Below are positions 43,109-51,900 of a stretch of DNA of 64,000 bases, piece after piece. The notes below the pieces were generated by a model. It was not told the origin of the DNA and made no database searches. It worked only from the letters and a program-made list of their open reading frames with translations. The translations under genes were made by a program, and so were the position numbers. The stretch's first letter is position 1; every line of letters begins with the position of its first letter. Source of the DNA: Mucilaginibacter glaciei (GTDB taxonomy: Bacteria; Bacteroidota; Bacteroidia; Sphingobacteriales; Sphingobacteriaceae); the NCBI RefSeq assembly GCF_014773245.1, contig NZ_JACWMX010000005.1, forward strand, positions 248,001 to 312,000, in the 5' to 3' direction.

Positions 43109-44179
43109 ATGAAAAAAATAGGCATCTTATTCGGGCAGGAAAATTCATTCCCCCAGGCATTTGTTGATCGGATCAACGAGAAAGCTGAAAAAAACATCAG
43201 CGCAGAATTTGTACGCATCGACAAGATGATGCAGGGCGAGCCGTTGGGCTATTCTGTAATTGTCGACAGGATCTCGCAGGATGTTCCTTTTTACCGGGCA
43301 TCTTTAAAAAACGCAGCCATCACCGGCACGGCGGTTATCAACAACCCCTTTTGGTGGAGTGCCGACGAGAAATTCTTTAACAACGCATTAGCCGTTAAGC
43401 TGGGCGTACCGGTACCAAAAACAGCGTTACTGCCCTCTAAAGATCACCCGGACAGCACTACCGACAGGTCGTTCCGTAACCTGGCCTTCCCTTTAGATTG
43501 GGATGCGATATTTGATTACGTGGGCTTCCCGGCATACATGAAACCGTTTGACGGTGGCGGCTGGCGCGATGTTTATAAGATCAGTGATAAAGAAGACCTG
43601 TGGGCAAAATTTGCCGAAACCAAGCAACTGGTAATGCTACTGCAGGAAGAGATCATTTTTGACGATTACTTCCGCTGCTATTGCATTGGCGGCAAGCACG
43701 TGCGTATTATGCAATACGAGCCACGCAACCCACACCACCTGCGTTACGAGCATGGCAAAGCCCCGGCATCTAAAAAAATGCTGGATACCATCACCAAATA
43801 CGTTTTGCAGCTTAACCAATATTTAGGTTACGATTTTAACACGGTAGAATTTGCGGTACGCGATGGTATCCCTTACGCGATTGATTTCTGTAACCCTGCA
43901 CCAGATGCCGAAGTTACCAGCGTAGGCCAGGATAACTTTGAGTGGGTGGTGGAGACTGCTGCCAGCTACGCTATAGAACGCGCCAAAGCACAAAATGACG
44001 ATAAGGATAACCTAACCTGGGGCGAATATGTACGTACAGGCGTTAACGGAAAGCCTTTAGTGACCGCAGCAAAAGCAAGCAAAGCAGATGTAAGCGCAGG
44101 CACAGTAGACCACGCTATTACCGAAGAAGCTAAACCGAAGAAGAAAGCGGCTGCACCTAAAAAGGCGGCTAAGAAATAG
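43109..44179 (+). CDS. ATP-grasp ligase, RimK/glutathione-synthetase-like
   Basis: 356 residues. ATP-grasp blocks are visible: PAYMKPFDGGGWRDVYKI with the ATP-contact lysine (about 145-165), LLQEEIIFDDYFRCYCIGG, and the magnesium-binding VEFAVRDGIPYAIDFCNPAPDAE stretch. The C-terminal ~40 residues are Lys/Ala-rich and low complexity (EEAKPKKKAAAPKKAAKK). ATP-grasp enzymes join a carboxylate to an amine or thiol with ATP. Substrate unknown. It is followed by a GCS2-type ligase and a glutamine amidotransferase, which suggests a peptide-like product. Confidence 0.87.
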   Translation: MKKIGILFGQENSFPQAFVDRINEKAEKNISAEFVRIDKMMQGEPLGYSVIVDRISQDVPFYRASLKNAAITGTAVINNPFWWSADEKFFNNALAVKLGVPVPKTALLPSKDHPDSTTDRSFRNLAFPLDWDAIFDYVGFPAYMKPFDGGGWRDVYKISDKEDLWAKFAETKQLVMLLQEEIIFDDYFRCYCIGGKHVRIMQYEPRNPHHLRYEHGKAPASKKMLDTITKYVLQLNQYLGYDFNTVEFAVRDGIPYAIDFCNPAPDAEVTSVGQDNFEWVVETAASYAIERAKAQNDDKDNLTWGEYVRTGVNGKPLVTAAKASKADVSAGTVDHAITEEAKPKKKAAAPKKAAKK

Positions 44180-44274
44180 GAATTATAAAGCTGTCCGTAA
44201 TAGATTTTGTCCGCATTGTCCATTAGTATAACGGACGGACAAAGACGGCTGTAAAGAAATAGAAGCATAATAAC

Positions 44275-44377
44275 TGTCATTTCGAACGAGCAATAGCGAG
44301 GAGAAATCCTCTGTGAACAAAAGGTATAAACTATTACCTTAAAGAAGATTTCTCCTCGTACCTCGTTCGAAATGACA
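44275..44377. repeat. REPIN-like inverted repeat
   Basis: Left arm (44275-44311) begins tgtcatttcgaacgagcaat and the right arm (44345-44377) ends tcgttcgaaatgaca. Both share the TGTCATnnCGA...GAAATC layout of the 37-bp and 88-bp repeats. A GTCCG module precedes it (44191-44246). Confidence 0.85.
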
Positions 44378-44414
44378 TTTGTTTTTAAAGAACAATCCAA
44401 ACCCCTAACCAATT

Positions 44415-45512
44415 ATGAACGAGTTTACCTTAGGTGTTGAAGAAGAATTTATGGTGATAGACCCCGTTACGCGGGAGCTGAAATCGCATGAGCAAAAGAT
44501 TGTGGATAGCGCGCAAAAGATCCACGAAGACCAGGTAAAAGCCGAAATGCACCAGGCCGTGGTTGAGGTGGGTACCCACATTTGCCGCAATACCGATGAA
44601 GCCCGTAAAGAGGTGGGCAAGCTGCGCACTACCGTAGCCCAGCTTGCCGGCGATATTGGCCTGCGTATTGGTGCAGCGGGTACGCACCCTTTCTCGCACT
44701 GGCAGCACCAGCTGATCACCGATCACCCCAGGTATTTCGAGATAGTGGATGAGTTGCAGGAAGCTGCCCGCTCCAACCTCATCTTTGGGCTGCATGTGCA
44801 CGTAGGCATCCAGTCGCGGGATATGGCTATCCATATTGCCAACCAGGCGCGCTACTTTTTGCCGCACGTTTACGCGCTCAGCACCAACTCGCCGTTTTGG
44901 GAGGGCCGTAATACTGGTTACAAATCGTTCCGTACCAAAGTGTTCGACAAGTTCCCGCGTACGGGCATTCCCGATTATTTTGCCAGTATTGAAGATTACG
45001 ACAACTATGTAAAGCTGTTGGTGAAAACTAACTGTATAGATAATGCTAAAAAGATCTGGTGGGATCTGAGGGTGCATCCTTTCTTTGAAACCATCGAGTT
45101 CCGTGTATGCGATTGCCCGATGCTGGTTGATGAAACCATGACCTTTGTGGCCTTGTTTCAATGTATCTGTGCCAAGCTGTACAAATTGCGGTTGAGCAAT
45201 ATGAAGTTTATCACTTATAACAGGGCATTGATCAACGAGAACAAATGGCGGGCTGCCCGTTACGGTATTGACGGCAAGATGATCGACTTTGGTAAAGAGC
45301 TGGAAGTAAACACCCGTGCCCTGATCCTGGAACTGCTGGATTTTATTGATGATGTGGTTGACGACCTGGGCTGCCGTGACGACCTGCAGTACGTGCACAA
45401 GATACTCGAGAACGGTACCGGTGCCGACAGGCAGTTGGCTATTTACAACCAAAACAATAACTTTGAAGACGTTGTAGATTATATCACATCACAAACGTTA
45501 AAGGGGATATAG
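44415..45512 (+). CDS. Carboxylate-amine ligase of the YbdK/GCS2 family
   Basis: 365 residues. The family start FTLGVEEEFMVIDP is diagnostic for YbdK-type glutamate-cysteine-ligase-2 proteins, with the metal-binding EEE. Other blocks: AEMHQAVVEVGTHIC, FGLHVHVGI with two histidines, FWEGRNTGYKSFRTKVF, and IEFRVCDCPM. The reaction joins an amino group to a glutamate-like carboxylate using ATP; the partner is not known. It is the second ligase of the cluster, between the ATP-grasp gene and the amidotransferase. Confidence 0.93.
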   Translation: MNEFTLGVEEEFMVIDPVTRELKSHEQKIVDSAQKIHEDQVKAEMHQAVVEVGTHICRNTDEARKEVGKLRTTVAQLAGDIGLRIGAAGTHPFSHWQHQLITDHPRYFEIVDELQEAARSNLIFGLHVHVGIQSRDMAIHIANQARYFLPHVYALSTNSPFWEGRNTGYKSFRTKVFDKFPRTGIPDYFASIEDYDNYVKLLVKTNCIDNAKKIWWDLRVHPFFETIEFRVCDCPMLVDETMTFVALFQCICAKLYKLRLSNMKFITYNRALINENKWRAARYGIDGKMIDFGKELEVNTRALILELLDFIDDVVDDLGCRDDLQYVHKILENGTGADRQLAIYNQNNNFEDVVDYITSQTLKGI

Positions 45513-45567
45513 AGGGTAGCCAAGCCGTTCTTTACATAGGGGAGGCGAACCTAATTTAGATTGGATT

Positions 45568-46410
45568 ATGACAGATAAAACCGAAATTAAGATAGCCATA
45601 TTGGATTTGTATGATGGCGTTGCGAATGAGGGTATGCGTGGTTTCCGTGATATACTGGAACGCTATAAGGTTAAACACAACCTTAATTTAAGTTACCAGG
45701 TGTTTGATGTGCGCAAAAAGGCACAGGTACCGGGTTTGGAGTTTGATGCCTATATCTCGAGCGGCGGGCCGGGTAGTCCGTTGGAAAGTGAAGGCACCGA
45801 GTGGGAAAAGAAGTATTTCCAATTGATGACCAAACTGGAGGCGCACAACAAAAGTGAAGCTGCCAATAAAAAACACGTATTTTTTGTATGCCATTCGTTC
45901 CAATTGATGTGCCGCTGGTATGGTCTGGGTCAGATCGGGTTAAGGCGTTCGCCGTCATTCGGTATTCTCCCCGTACACATGACAGAGGCCGGCAAAAAAG
46001 AAGATGTTTTTGAAGGATTGGCCGAGCCGTTTTACACGGTAGATTCGCGCAGCTGGCAGGTTATCAACCCGGACATGGATCAGCTTGATCGGTTGGGAAT
46101 GACTTTACTGGCCTTAGAGAAAGAACGCCCCTATGTTGATCTGCCGCGCGCCATGATGGCTATCCGCTTTAGCGAATACTTTATCGCTACTCAATTCCAT
46201 CCCGAAGCAGATGCCATAGGTATGAAATTACTTTTAGAACGGGAAGACAAAAAACAGGAAGTGATAAATGAGCACGGCGAAGGCAAATACCGCGAAATGA
46301 TTGAGCGACTGGAAGACCCTGACAAGATTATGCACACGCAAAGTACCATGATCCCCAACTTTTTAGACGAAGCGATTTTGAAGTATCAGCGGGTGGAAGC
46401 AGGAGATTAA
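45568..46410 (+). CDS. Class-I glutamine amidotransferase-like protein
   Basis: 280 residues. The GATase triad is visible: C108 in FVCHSFQLMCRWYG, H and E near residue 210 in TQFHPEADAIG. KAQVPGLEFDAYISSGGPGSP is the class-I oxyanion-strand area. The C-terminal ~70 residues extend beyond the usual domain (RMIERLEDP, MIPNFLDEAIL). It may supply ammonia or hydrolyse a gamma-glutamyl bond. It comes 55 nt after the GCS2 gene, so it belongs to the same unit. Confidence 0.88.
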   Translation: MTDKTEIKIAILDLYDGVANEGMRGFRDILERYKVKHNLNLSYQVFDVRKKAQVPGLEFDAYISSGGPGSPLESEGTEWEKKYFQLMTKLEAHNKSEAANKKHVFFVCHSFQLMCRWYGLGQIGLRRSPSFGILPVHMTEAGKKEDVFEGLAEPFYTVDSRSWQVINPDMDQLDRLGMTLLALEKERPYVDLPRAMMAIRFSEYFIATQFHPEADAIGMKLLLEREDKKQEVINEHGEGKYREMIERLEDPDKIMHTQSTMIPNFLDEAILKYQRVEAGD

Positions 46411-46417
46411 GAAGTGT

Positions 46418-46507
46418 TCCATGCTGAGCGATAGCGAAGTATCTTCCAACAGGCCATGATAAAGCGGCGACTGAACGCGGAAAGATTCTTCGTGCCTCAG
46501 AATGAAA
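46418..46507 (+). repeat. 88-bp hairpin repeat, unit A
   Basis: Left arm catgctgagcgatagcgaag..., spacer aacaggcc...aacgc, right arm gattcttcgtgcctcagaat. First of a six-unit array around the GIY-YIG gene. Confidence 0.9.
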
Positions 46508-46520
46508 ACTAAACCTTACT

Positions 46521-46608
46521 TGTCATGCTGAGCGATAGCGAAGCATCTTCCAACAGGCGATAACTAAGCGGTTAAACGCGGAAAGATTCTTCGTGCCTCA
46601 GATTGACA
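46521..46608 (+). repeat. 88-bp hairpin repeat, unit B (reference copy)
   Basis: Left arm tgtcatgctgagcgatagcg at 46521, right arm gcctcagattgaca ending 46608. The arms pair over ~28 nt with a few mismatches and a ~33-nt spacer. Confidence 0.92.
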
Positions 46609-46622
46609 AACTAAAACTTACT

Positions 46623-46653
46623 TGTCATGTTGAGCGATAGAGAAGCATCTTCC
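46623..46653 (+). repeat. Left arm of a split repeat unit (unit C)
   Basis: tgtcatgttgagcgatagag then aagcatcttcc. This left arm is complete to the same base as the arms in units B and E, but instead of the spacer the GIY-YIG gene follows. Its partner tip gattgacaaa is found at 46989-46998, at the far end of that gene. Confidence 0.85.
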
Positions 46654-46674
46654 GATAAGTTAATGAAACGATAT

Positions 46675-47007
46675 ATGAAACAGCATAATTATTTTACATA
46701 TATCTTAACTAATTATAACCGTGAAGTTCTCTACACTGGTGTTACGAATGATCTTAATATTCGCTTGCAGCAGCATTACTTTGGAACAGGGCAAAACAAT
46801 AGTTTCACCGCAAAATATAAGTGCTATAATTTAGTGTGGTATGAAAGGCATCAATATGTTAATCATGCTATCGAACGCGAAAAGGAAATTAAAGGTTGGA
46901 TCAGGGCAAAAAAGATAACTTTAATAGAACAAGAGAATCCTAACTGGACATTTTTAAATGTTACAATAATGGATTGGCCGCCAACTGCGATTGACAAACC
47001 GGACTAA
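46675..47007 (+). CDS. GIY-YIG nuclease nested in a repeat unit
   Basis: 110 residues from the ATG at 46675 (MKQHNYFTYIL, the usual start of this family). Codons further upstream (46627, 46663) would translate the repeat arm itself and are less likely. GIY is TYI at 8-10 and YIG is YTG at 20-22; the conserved Arg is R30 (DLNIRLQQH) and the Glu E69 (AIEREKEIKGW), so the single-domain nuclease looks intact. There is no extra DNA-binding domain. The last residues (AIDKPD) are encoded by the right-arm tip gattgacaaaccggac. It is flanked by two repeats before and three after, and breaks the amidoligase cluster. Codon use is AT-richer than its neighbours. Mobility is inferred. Confidence 0.88.
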   Translation: MKQHNYFTYILTNYNREVLYTGVTNDLNIRLQQHYFGTGQNNSFTAKYKCYNLVWYERHQYVNHAIEREKEIKGWIRAKKITLIEQENPNWTFLNVTIMDWPPTAIDKPD

Positions 47008-47020
47008 GATTAAAACCTAT

Positions 47021-47112
47021 TTATCATGCTGAGCAATAGCGAAGTATCTTTAAACAGGCGATGATAAAGCGGCGATTGGACGCAGGAAGATTCTTCGTAA
47101 CTTAGAATAACA
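47021..47112 (+). repeat. 88-bp hairpin repeat, unit D
   Basis: ttatcatgctgagcaatagc at the left; right arm ends cttagaataaca. Most diverged of the five complete units, still in the same orientation. Confidence 0.85.
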
Positions 47113-47127
47113 AATTATAACCTTACT

Positions 47128-47215
47128 TGTCATACTGAGCGATAGCGAAGTATCTTCCAACAGGCGATAACAAAGCGGTTAAACGCGGAAAGATTCTTCG
47201 TGCCTCAGAATGACA
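47128..47215 (+). repeat. 88-bp hairpin repeat, unit E
   Basis: tgtcatactgagcgatagcg ... cctcagaatgaca. Nearly the same as unit B over its whole length. Confidence 0.92.
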
Positions 47216-47229
47216 AATTTGTTTTCTTT

Positions 47230-47319
47230 TCGTGCTGAGCGATAGCGAAGCATCTTCCAACAGGCGATGATAAAGCGGCGATTAAACGTGGAAAAGATTC
47301 TTCGTTCCTCAGAATGACA
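47230..47319 (+). repeat. 88-bp hairpin repeat, unit F
   Basis: tcgtgctgagcgatagcgaa ... cctcagaatgaca. Last unit of the array, 35 bp before the next gene. Confidence 0.88.
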
Positions 47320-47353
47320 AATTTAATATTGGAAGCCAAAATAACCTACCACC

Positions 47354-48550
47354 ATGAACCCATTAGCCAGAAAAACCCATAACGAAACCTTTTCAGCAGA
47401 AAAGTATGCTGATTTTTTGGTAGACCTTAACACCGGGCTAAAAGATCCCATAGAGTTCCGTATTGCAGAAACGCCCGTTTATTTAACTGACGATTTCAGG
47501 GATAAACTCATTAAGGCGGGTAATGAAATTGTAGCCACCATCCTTAAACCCGGTTTCAAAGAATTAACCGAACGCGCTATACCCGATCAATGGCGCGTAG
47601 CCAATGAGAACGATCACTCCCACTTTATCGCGTTAGATTTTGGCGTTTGTAAAGATGATGCAGGCAATGTCGTACCCAAGCTGATAGAAATGCAGGGTTT
47701 CCCGTCGTTATACGGGTTCCAGGTACACCTGGCAGAAAATTATCGGCATACCTTTAACATTCACGGTAACCAAACCATATTCTTCAACGGGTTAAGCAAA
47801 AGCGGATATCTGGATTTGCTTAAAAAAACCATCATCGGCCCTTACCAGCCGGATGAGGTGGTGCTGATGGACGTAGATGCGCCCCACCAAAAAACTGCCG
47901 TAGATTTTTACATTACAGAGGGTTACATCGGTACGCCGGTGGTGTCCCTTGCCGATCTGATACAGCAAGGCGACCAGTTATTTTACAAAATTGCCACAGG
48001 CGAATTGAAACGAATCCGCAGAATATATAACCGGTTGATATTTGATGAAATAGAAAGCGACCCGGAGATTTTTGAAAAGGTAGTGGATATTCGCCAGCCG
48101 CTTGATGTGGAGTGGATAGCCCACCCCAACTGGTTTTACCGCATCAGCAAATTTACCATGCCTTTTTTAAATGGCGAGTATATCCCTAAAACACAGTTCC
48201 TGCACGAGTTAACGGAGGTGCCCGAGGATTTGCAGAACTATGTGCTTAAGCCTTTATTTAGCTTTGCAGGCCAGGGTGTGATCATCGATATAATGGATGG
48301 CGATATCGAAAAGATCAAAGATCCGGAAAATTGGATCTTACAGGAAAAAGTTAATTACGAGCCTGTGCTTCAAGCGCCTGATGGTGGCGTTAAGGTAGAG
48401 ATACGGCTGTTGTACCTGTGGCCCGATGGTGACGCCGAACCAACCCTTGCCATTAACCTGGCGCGCTTAAGCCGTGGTAAAATGATAGGTGTGAGGTATA
48501 ATAAGAATTTTGATTGGGTGGGCGGTGCAGTGGCGTTCATGCATAAATAA
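47354..48550 (+). CDS. ATP-grasp-like protein of the amidoligase cluster
   Basis: 398 residues. No signal peptide. Blocks such as NENDHSHFIALDFGVCKD, PKLIEMQGFPSLYGFQ, then NYVLKPLFSFAGQGVIIDI with the candidate ATP-binding lysine, WILQEKVNYEPVL and the terminal VRYNKNFDWVGGAVAFM fit a divergent ATP-grasp protein. LKPLFSFAGQGV is the strongest point. It is separated from the amidotransferase by the repeat array, but lies on the same strand and fits the cluster's theme. Product unknown. Confidence 0.75.
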   Translation: MNPLARKTHNETFSAEKYADFLVDLNTGLKDPIEFRIAETPVYLTDDFRDKLIKAGNEIVATILKPGFKELTERAIPDQWRVANENDHSHFIALDFGVCKDDAGNVVPKLIEMQGFPSLYGFQVHLAENYRHTFNIHGNQTIFFNGLSKSGYLDLLKKTIIGPYQPDEVVLMDVDAPHQKTAVDFYITEGYIGTPVVSLADLIQQGDQLFYKIATGELKRIRRIYNRLIFDEIESDPEIFEKVVDIRQPLDVEWIAHPNWFYRISKFTMPFLNGEYIPKTQFLHELTEVPEDLQNYVLKPLFSFAGQGVIIDIMDGDIEKIKDPENWILQEKVNYEPVLQAPDGGVKVEIRLLYLWPDGDAEPTLAINLARLSRGKMIGVRYNKNFDWVGGAVAFMHK

Positions 48551-48680
48551 AGTTTGTTGGGTCCGGGTTTACTTCGGCCATGCACATTACCTAATCGCCA
48601 ACCGTTAAATTGCATTAAATTAACCTTATAATATATCAGCCATCTTAACGTATAATATAATTGTATTAATTTTGCACCCA

Positions 48681-48845
48681 ATGAACATACAGGCAATTAT
48701 TATATTATTACTATTTGCTGCAGCTACATTTTACGTTGGCCGGATGCTTTACAAAAGTATTTTTGTAAAAAAAGGCTGTGGCAGTAATTGTAAATGTGGC
48801 GTCGATTTTTCAAATATCGATGCCGTTAAAAAGGCCAATTCATAG
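48681..48845 (+). CDS. FeoB-associated Cys-rich membrane protein
   Basis: 54 residues. One membrane helix (IIILLLFAAATFYVGRML, about 6-23) is followed by a basic turn and a cluster KKGCGSNCKCG (C33, C37, C39), the mark of the small FeoB-associated family. The position TAATTTTG at 48667-48674 gives a promoter box 6 nt upstream of the ATG. No feoA or feoB is in the window, so a link to ferrous iron is from family alone. It is short enough to be missed by length-filtered gene finding. Confidence 0.8.
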   Translation: MNIQAIIILLLFAAATFYVGRMLYKSIFVKKGCGSNCKCGVDFSNIDAVKKANS

Positions 48846-48904
48846 TAATATATTGCCTAATATTGTTCAGGTTAATATCAACTTAAATAGCATAATCACC
48901 CTTC

Positions 48905-51900
48905 ATGTCTAAACAGGTCTTTCAAGCTGATAACCCCGGCCGGTGGAACCGTTTCAAATGGCTTAGCCGTATCATAATTATCATATTGGTTGTAGGTGCA
49001 GTAGCAGCCGCAATTACAATTACTTCAACAGAATACCCAATACTTCCAAATCTTGACCCTGTTCCTAAAAAGATCTCGAAAGAGGAACTGGAAACCCTCA
49101 AAAAGTCAAAAAAATACAAAGATTTTAAAATAGAAAAAGCAGAGATTGAGCAGTTGGCCCGTGCGCGCCGCCAGCATCAGTTAAAGCACCCTAACAACGC
49201 CAATCGAATTAATGCCGCTTTTTACAAAGCCTGGGAAGCACAAGCCTATAACTCATTGCTGGCCTATATGCCGCACCTGGATATGGTGGTTACCGAAGGT
49301 TTTTCTTTTGCCAGAGGTACCGATAGCCTGAAGGTGTCGATTGATACCGGGCTCATCAACCTCAACAAAAAGTATCACAAACAGATCCTGGTTACCCTTT
49401 CCAACTATGTAAACATTGATAATACTCACGGCGAGTACGACAAAAAAGATGTAGACCGCATTTTTAAAAGCAAAAAACTGCGTACTGCCTTTATCAATAG
49501 TATGGGCGATAAGCTGGCCTATTACAAATTCAATGGCATCAATGTTGATTTGGATGATATCAAAAACCGTAACACTAAGGAATACATCGCTTTCCAAAAT
49601 GAGTTGTATGCCAACTTCCATGCAAGGGGCCTGCTGGTAACCCAAAACGTTATCCCCCGCGACGACGAGTACGACCTGAAACGGTTACAGAACGTAAACG
49701 ATTTTCTGTTTGTAATGGCTATAGATGAGCATACTGATACCAGTAACTCTGGTGATGTGGCCAATCAGCATTGGGTAGAAGAGATTCTTGACGAGATATG
49801 CGCACAGATCCCCAGTGAAAAGGTAATCCTCACTTTTGCCGCCGGCGGGTTCGACTGGCCGGAAAACAGCCTGGGTACACCCGTTGGTTATGCCGGTGCC
49901 ATTAGTATGGCGCAGCAGAAGAAGGCTACAATTAAGTATAATCCTATGTCGGCCAATCTAAATTACAATTATACGGGTAACGATGGGTTTAACCACATTG
50001 TATACTTTGCCGATGCCGCTACTAACTTTAATGCCATCCGCATGGCAGATGATTGGGCTACCGGTGGTGTTTGCCTTTGGCGTTTAGGTGCCGAAGATCC
50101 GCGCCTGTGGACCTATTTCCAAAAGAACCTTTCTATAGATTCACTACGAAAAACAGGCCTGGATGTTAAACGGCTCACTACCGTAGGCCTGAATAATAAA
50201 ATTGATTATGCCGGAGAAGGTGGCGAAGTGCTGGATCTGATTACAGTTCCGCATACCGGTAAAATTGATGTGAGTTTAGATACCGCCACCTACACCATTA
50301 CCAACCAAAAATATATCGACCTGCCTACCAAGTACGTTATCCGTAGGTATGGATATAATAAGGGTAAGGTAGTTTTAACGTTTGATGATGGCCCCGATCC
50401 TGATTTTACACCCCGGATTCTTGATATCCTTAAAAAGGAGAAAGTACCCGCCTCTTTCTTCGTTGTAGGATCAATGGTGGAGAAGAATATTCCGCTCCTG
50501 CGCCGTATTTATGATGAGGGCTATGAAATAGGTAACCACACCTACCTGCACCCCGATATTTCGACCATTAGCGTAGAGCGTGTGAAACTGGAATTGAATG
50601 CTACGCGTAAGCTGATCGAGTCGATAACCGGGCGCAGTACCATCCTGTTCCGCCCGCCGTTCAATGCAGATGCAGAGCCGCAGACCCTTGCCGAGGTGGA
50701 GCCCGTGGCCGAAAGCCGTAAGCAAGGCTACATCACTATTGGTGAATCTATTGACCCCTGGGATTGGCAGCCCGGTGTAACCGCCGATAGTATAGTTGCC
50801 CGCGCCATCAAACAACGCGATGCAGGCTCCATGATATTGCTGCATGATGCCGGTGGTGATACTCGCGAAGAAACCGTAAAGGCCCTGCCGGAGATCATCC
50901 ATTATTTTAAAAGCCACGGCTATCAGTTTACCACCATTGCCGATATTTTAAATAAAAGTAAAGACGACCTGATGCCGTTGCCCACCAGCGACGATAAAAC
51001 CGTTTGGGGCCGCTTTTATGATGTAGTGGTTGTAGGTTTTTTCATTGGTAATAAATTCATCTTTTACCTGTTCCTTTCGGCTATATTTTTAGCGATGGGC
51101 CGTATAATTTTAATAGGCATCCTGGCAGTTAAGCAATTCAGGGATAACAAAACCATAAAGCTTGACCATCAGCCGGCAATGCCCGCGGTAAGTATCATCG
51201 TACCTGCTTATAACGAAGAGGTTACGGCTATTAAAACTATCCAAAGCCTTTTGAAGACTGAGTACCCAGATTTTGAGATCATTTTTGTGGACGACGGGAG
51301 TAAAGACAGCACTTACGATGTTGTTTCTAAAGCATACCACAACCACCCGCTGGTAACCGTTTTTACCAAGCCTAACGGCGGCAAGGCATCGGCACTGAAC
51401 TTTGGTATCACTCATGCAAAAAGCGATTACGTGATATGTATTGATGCCGATACCCAACTGAAGGATGATGCGGTTTTTCAGCTGATGACCTACTTTACCG
51501 ATGATGAGATCGGCGCAGTAGCCGGTACAGTTAAGGTATTGAACGAAACCAACATCATTACCCGCTGGCAGTCGATAGAGTATATCACCGCGCAAAATAT
51601 GGATCGCAGGGCGTTTGATCTGATCAATAGCATTACGGTAGTGCCGGGTGCGATAGGTGCTTTCCGCAAGGCAGCTATCTTCCGTGCAGGTGGGTTTACT
51701 TATGATACCCTTGCCGAGGATTGCGATTTAACCATGCGTATACTCAAGCAGGGCTACATCATCCGTAACTGTGCAGAGGCGATTGCTTACACCGAAGCAC
51801 CCGAAAGCCTGAACATGCTGCTGAAACAACGTTTCCGCTGGAGTTTCGGGGTGATCCAAAGCTTTTGGAAAAATAAGGATGCGCTGTTTAACAAAAAGTA

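Noticed and set aside
44430-45452. Long open frame (340 codons) on the opposite strand of the GCS2 gene
   Set aside because: It is antisense to a clear YbdK/GCS2 coding region and has no family features; a codon-usage shadow.
46627-46674. Upstream start extending the GIY-YIG protein
   Set aside because: The extra residues (MLSDREASSDKL) are translated repeat arm; the family begins at MKQHNYF.
46418-47319. CRISPR-like array
   Set aside because: Units are about 88 bp, lie almost end to end, have internal inverted arms, no variable spacers of uniform length, and no cas genes nearby.
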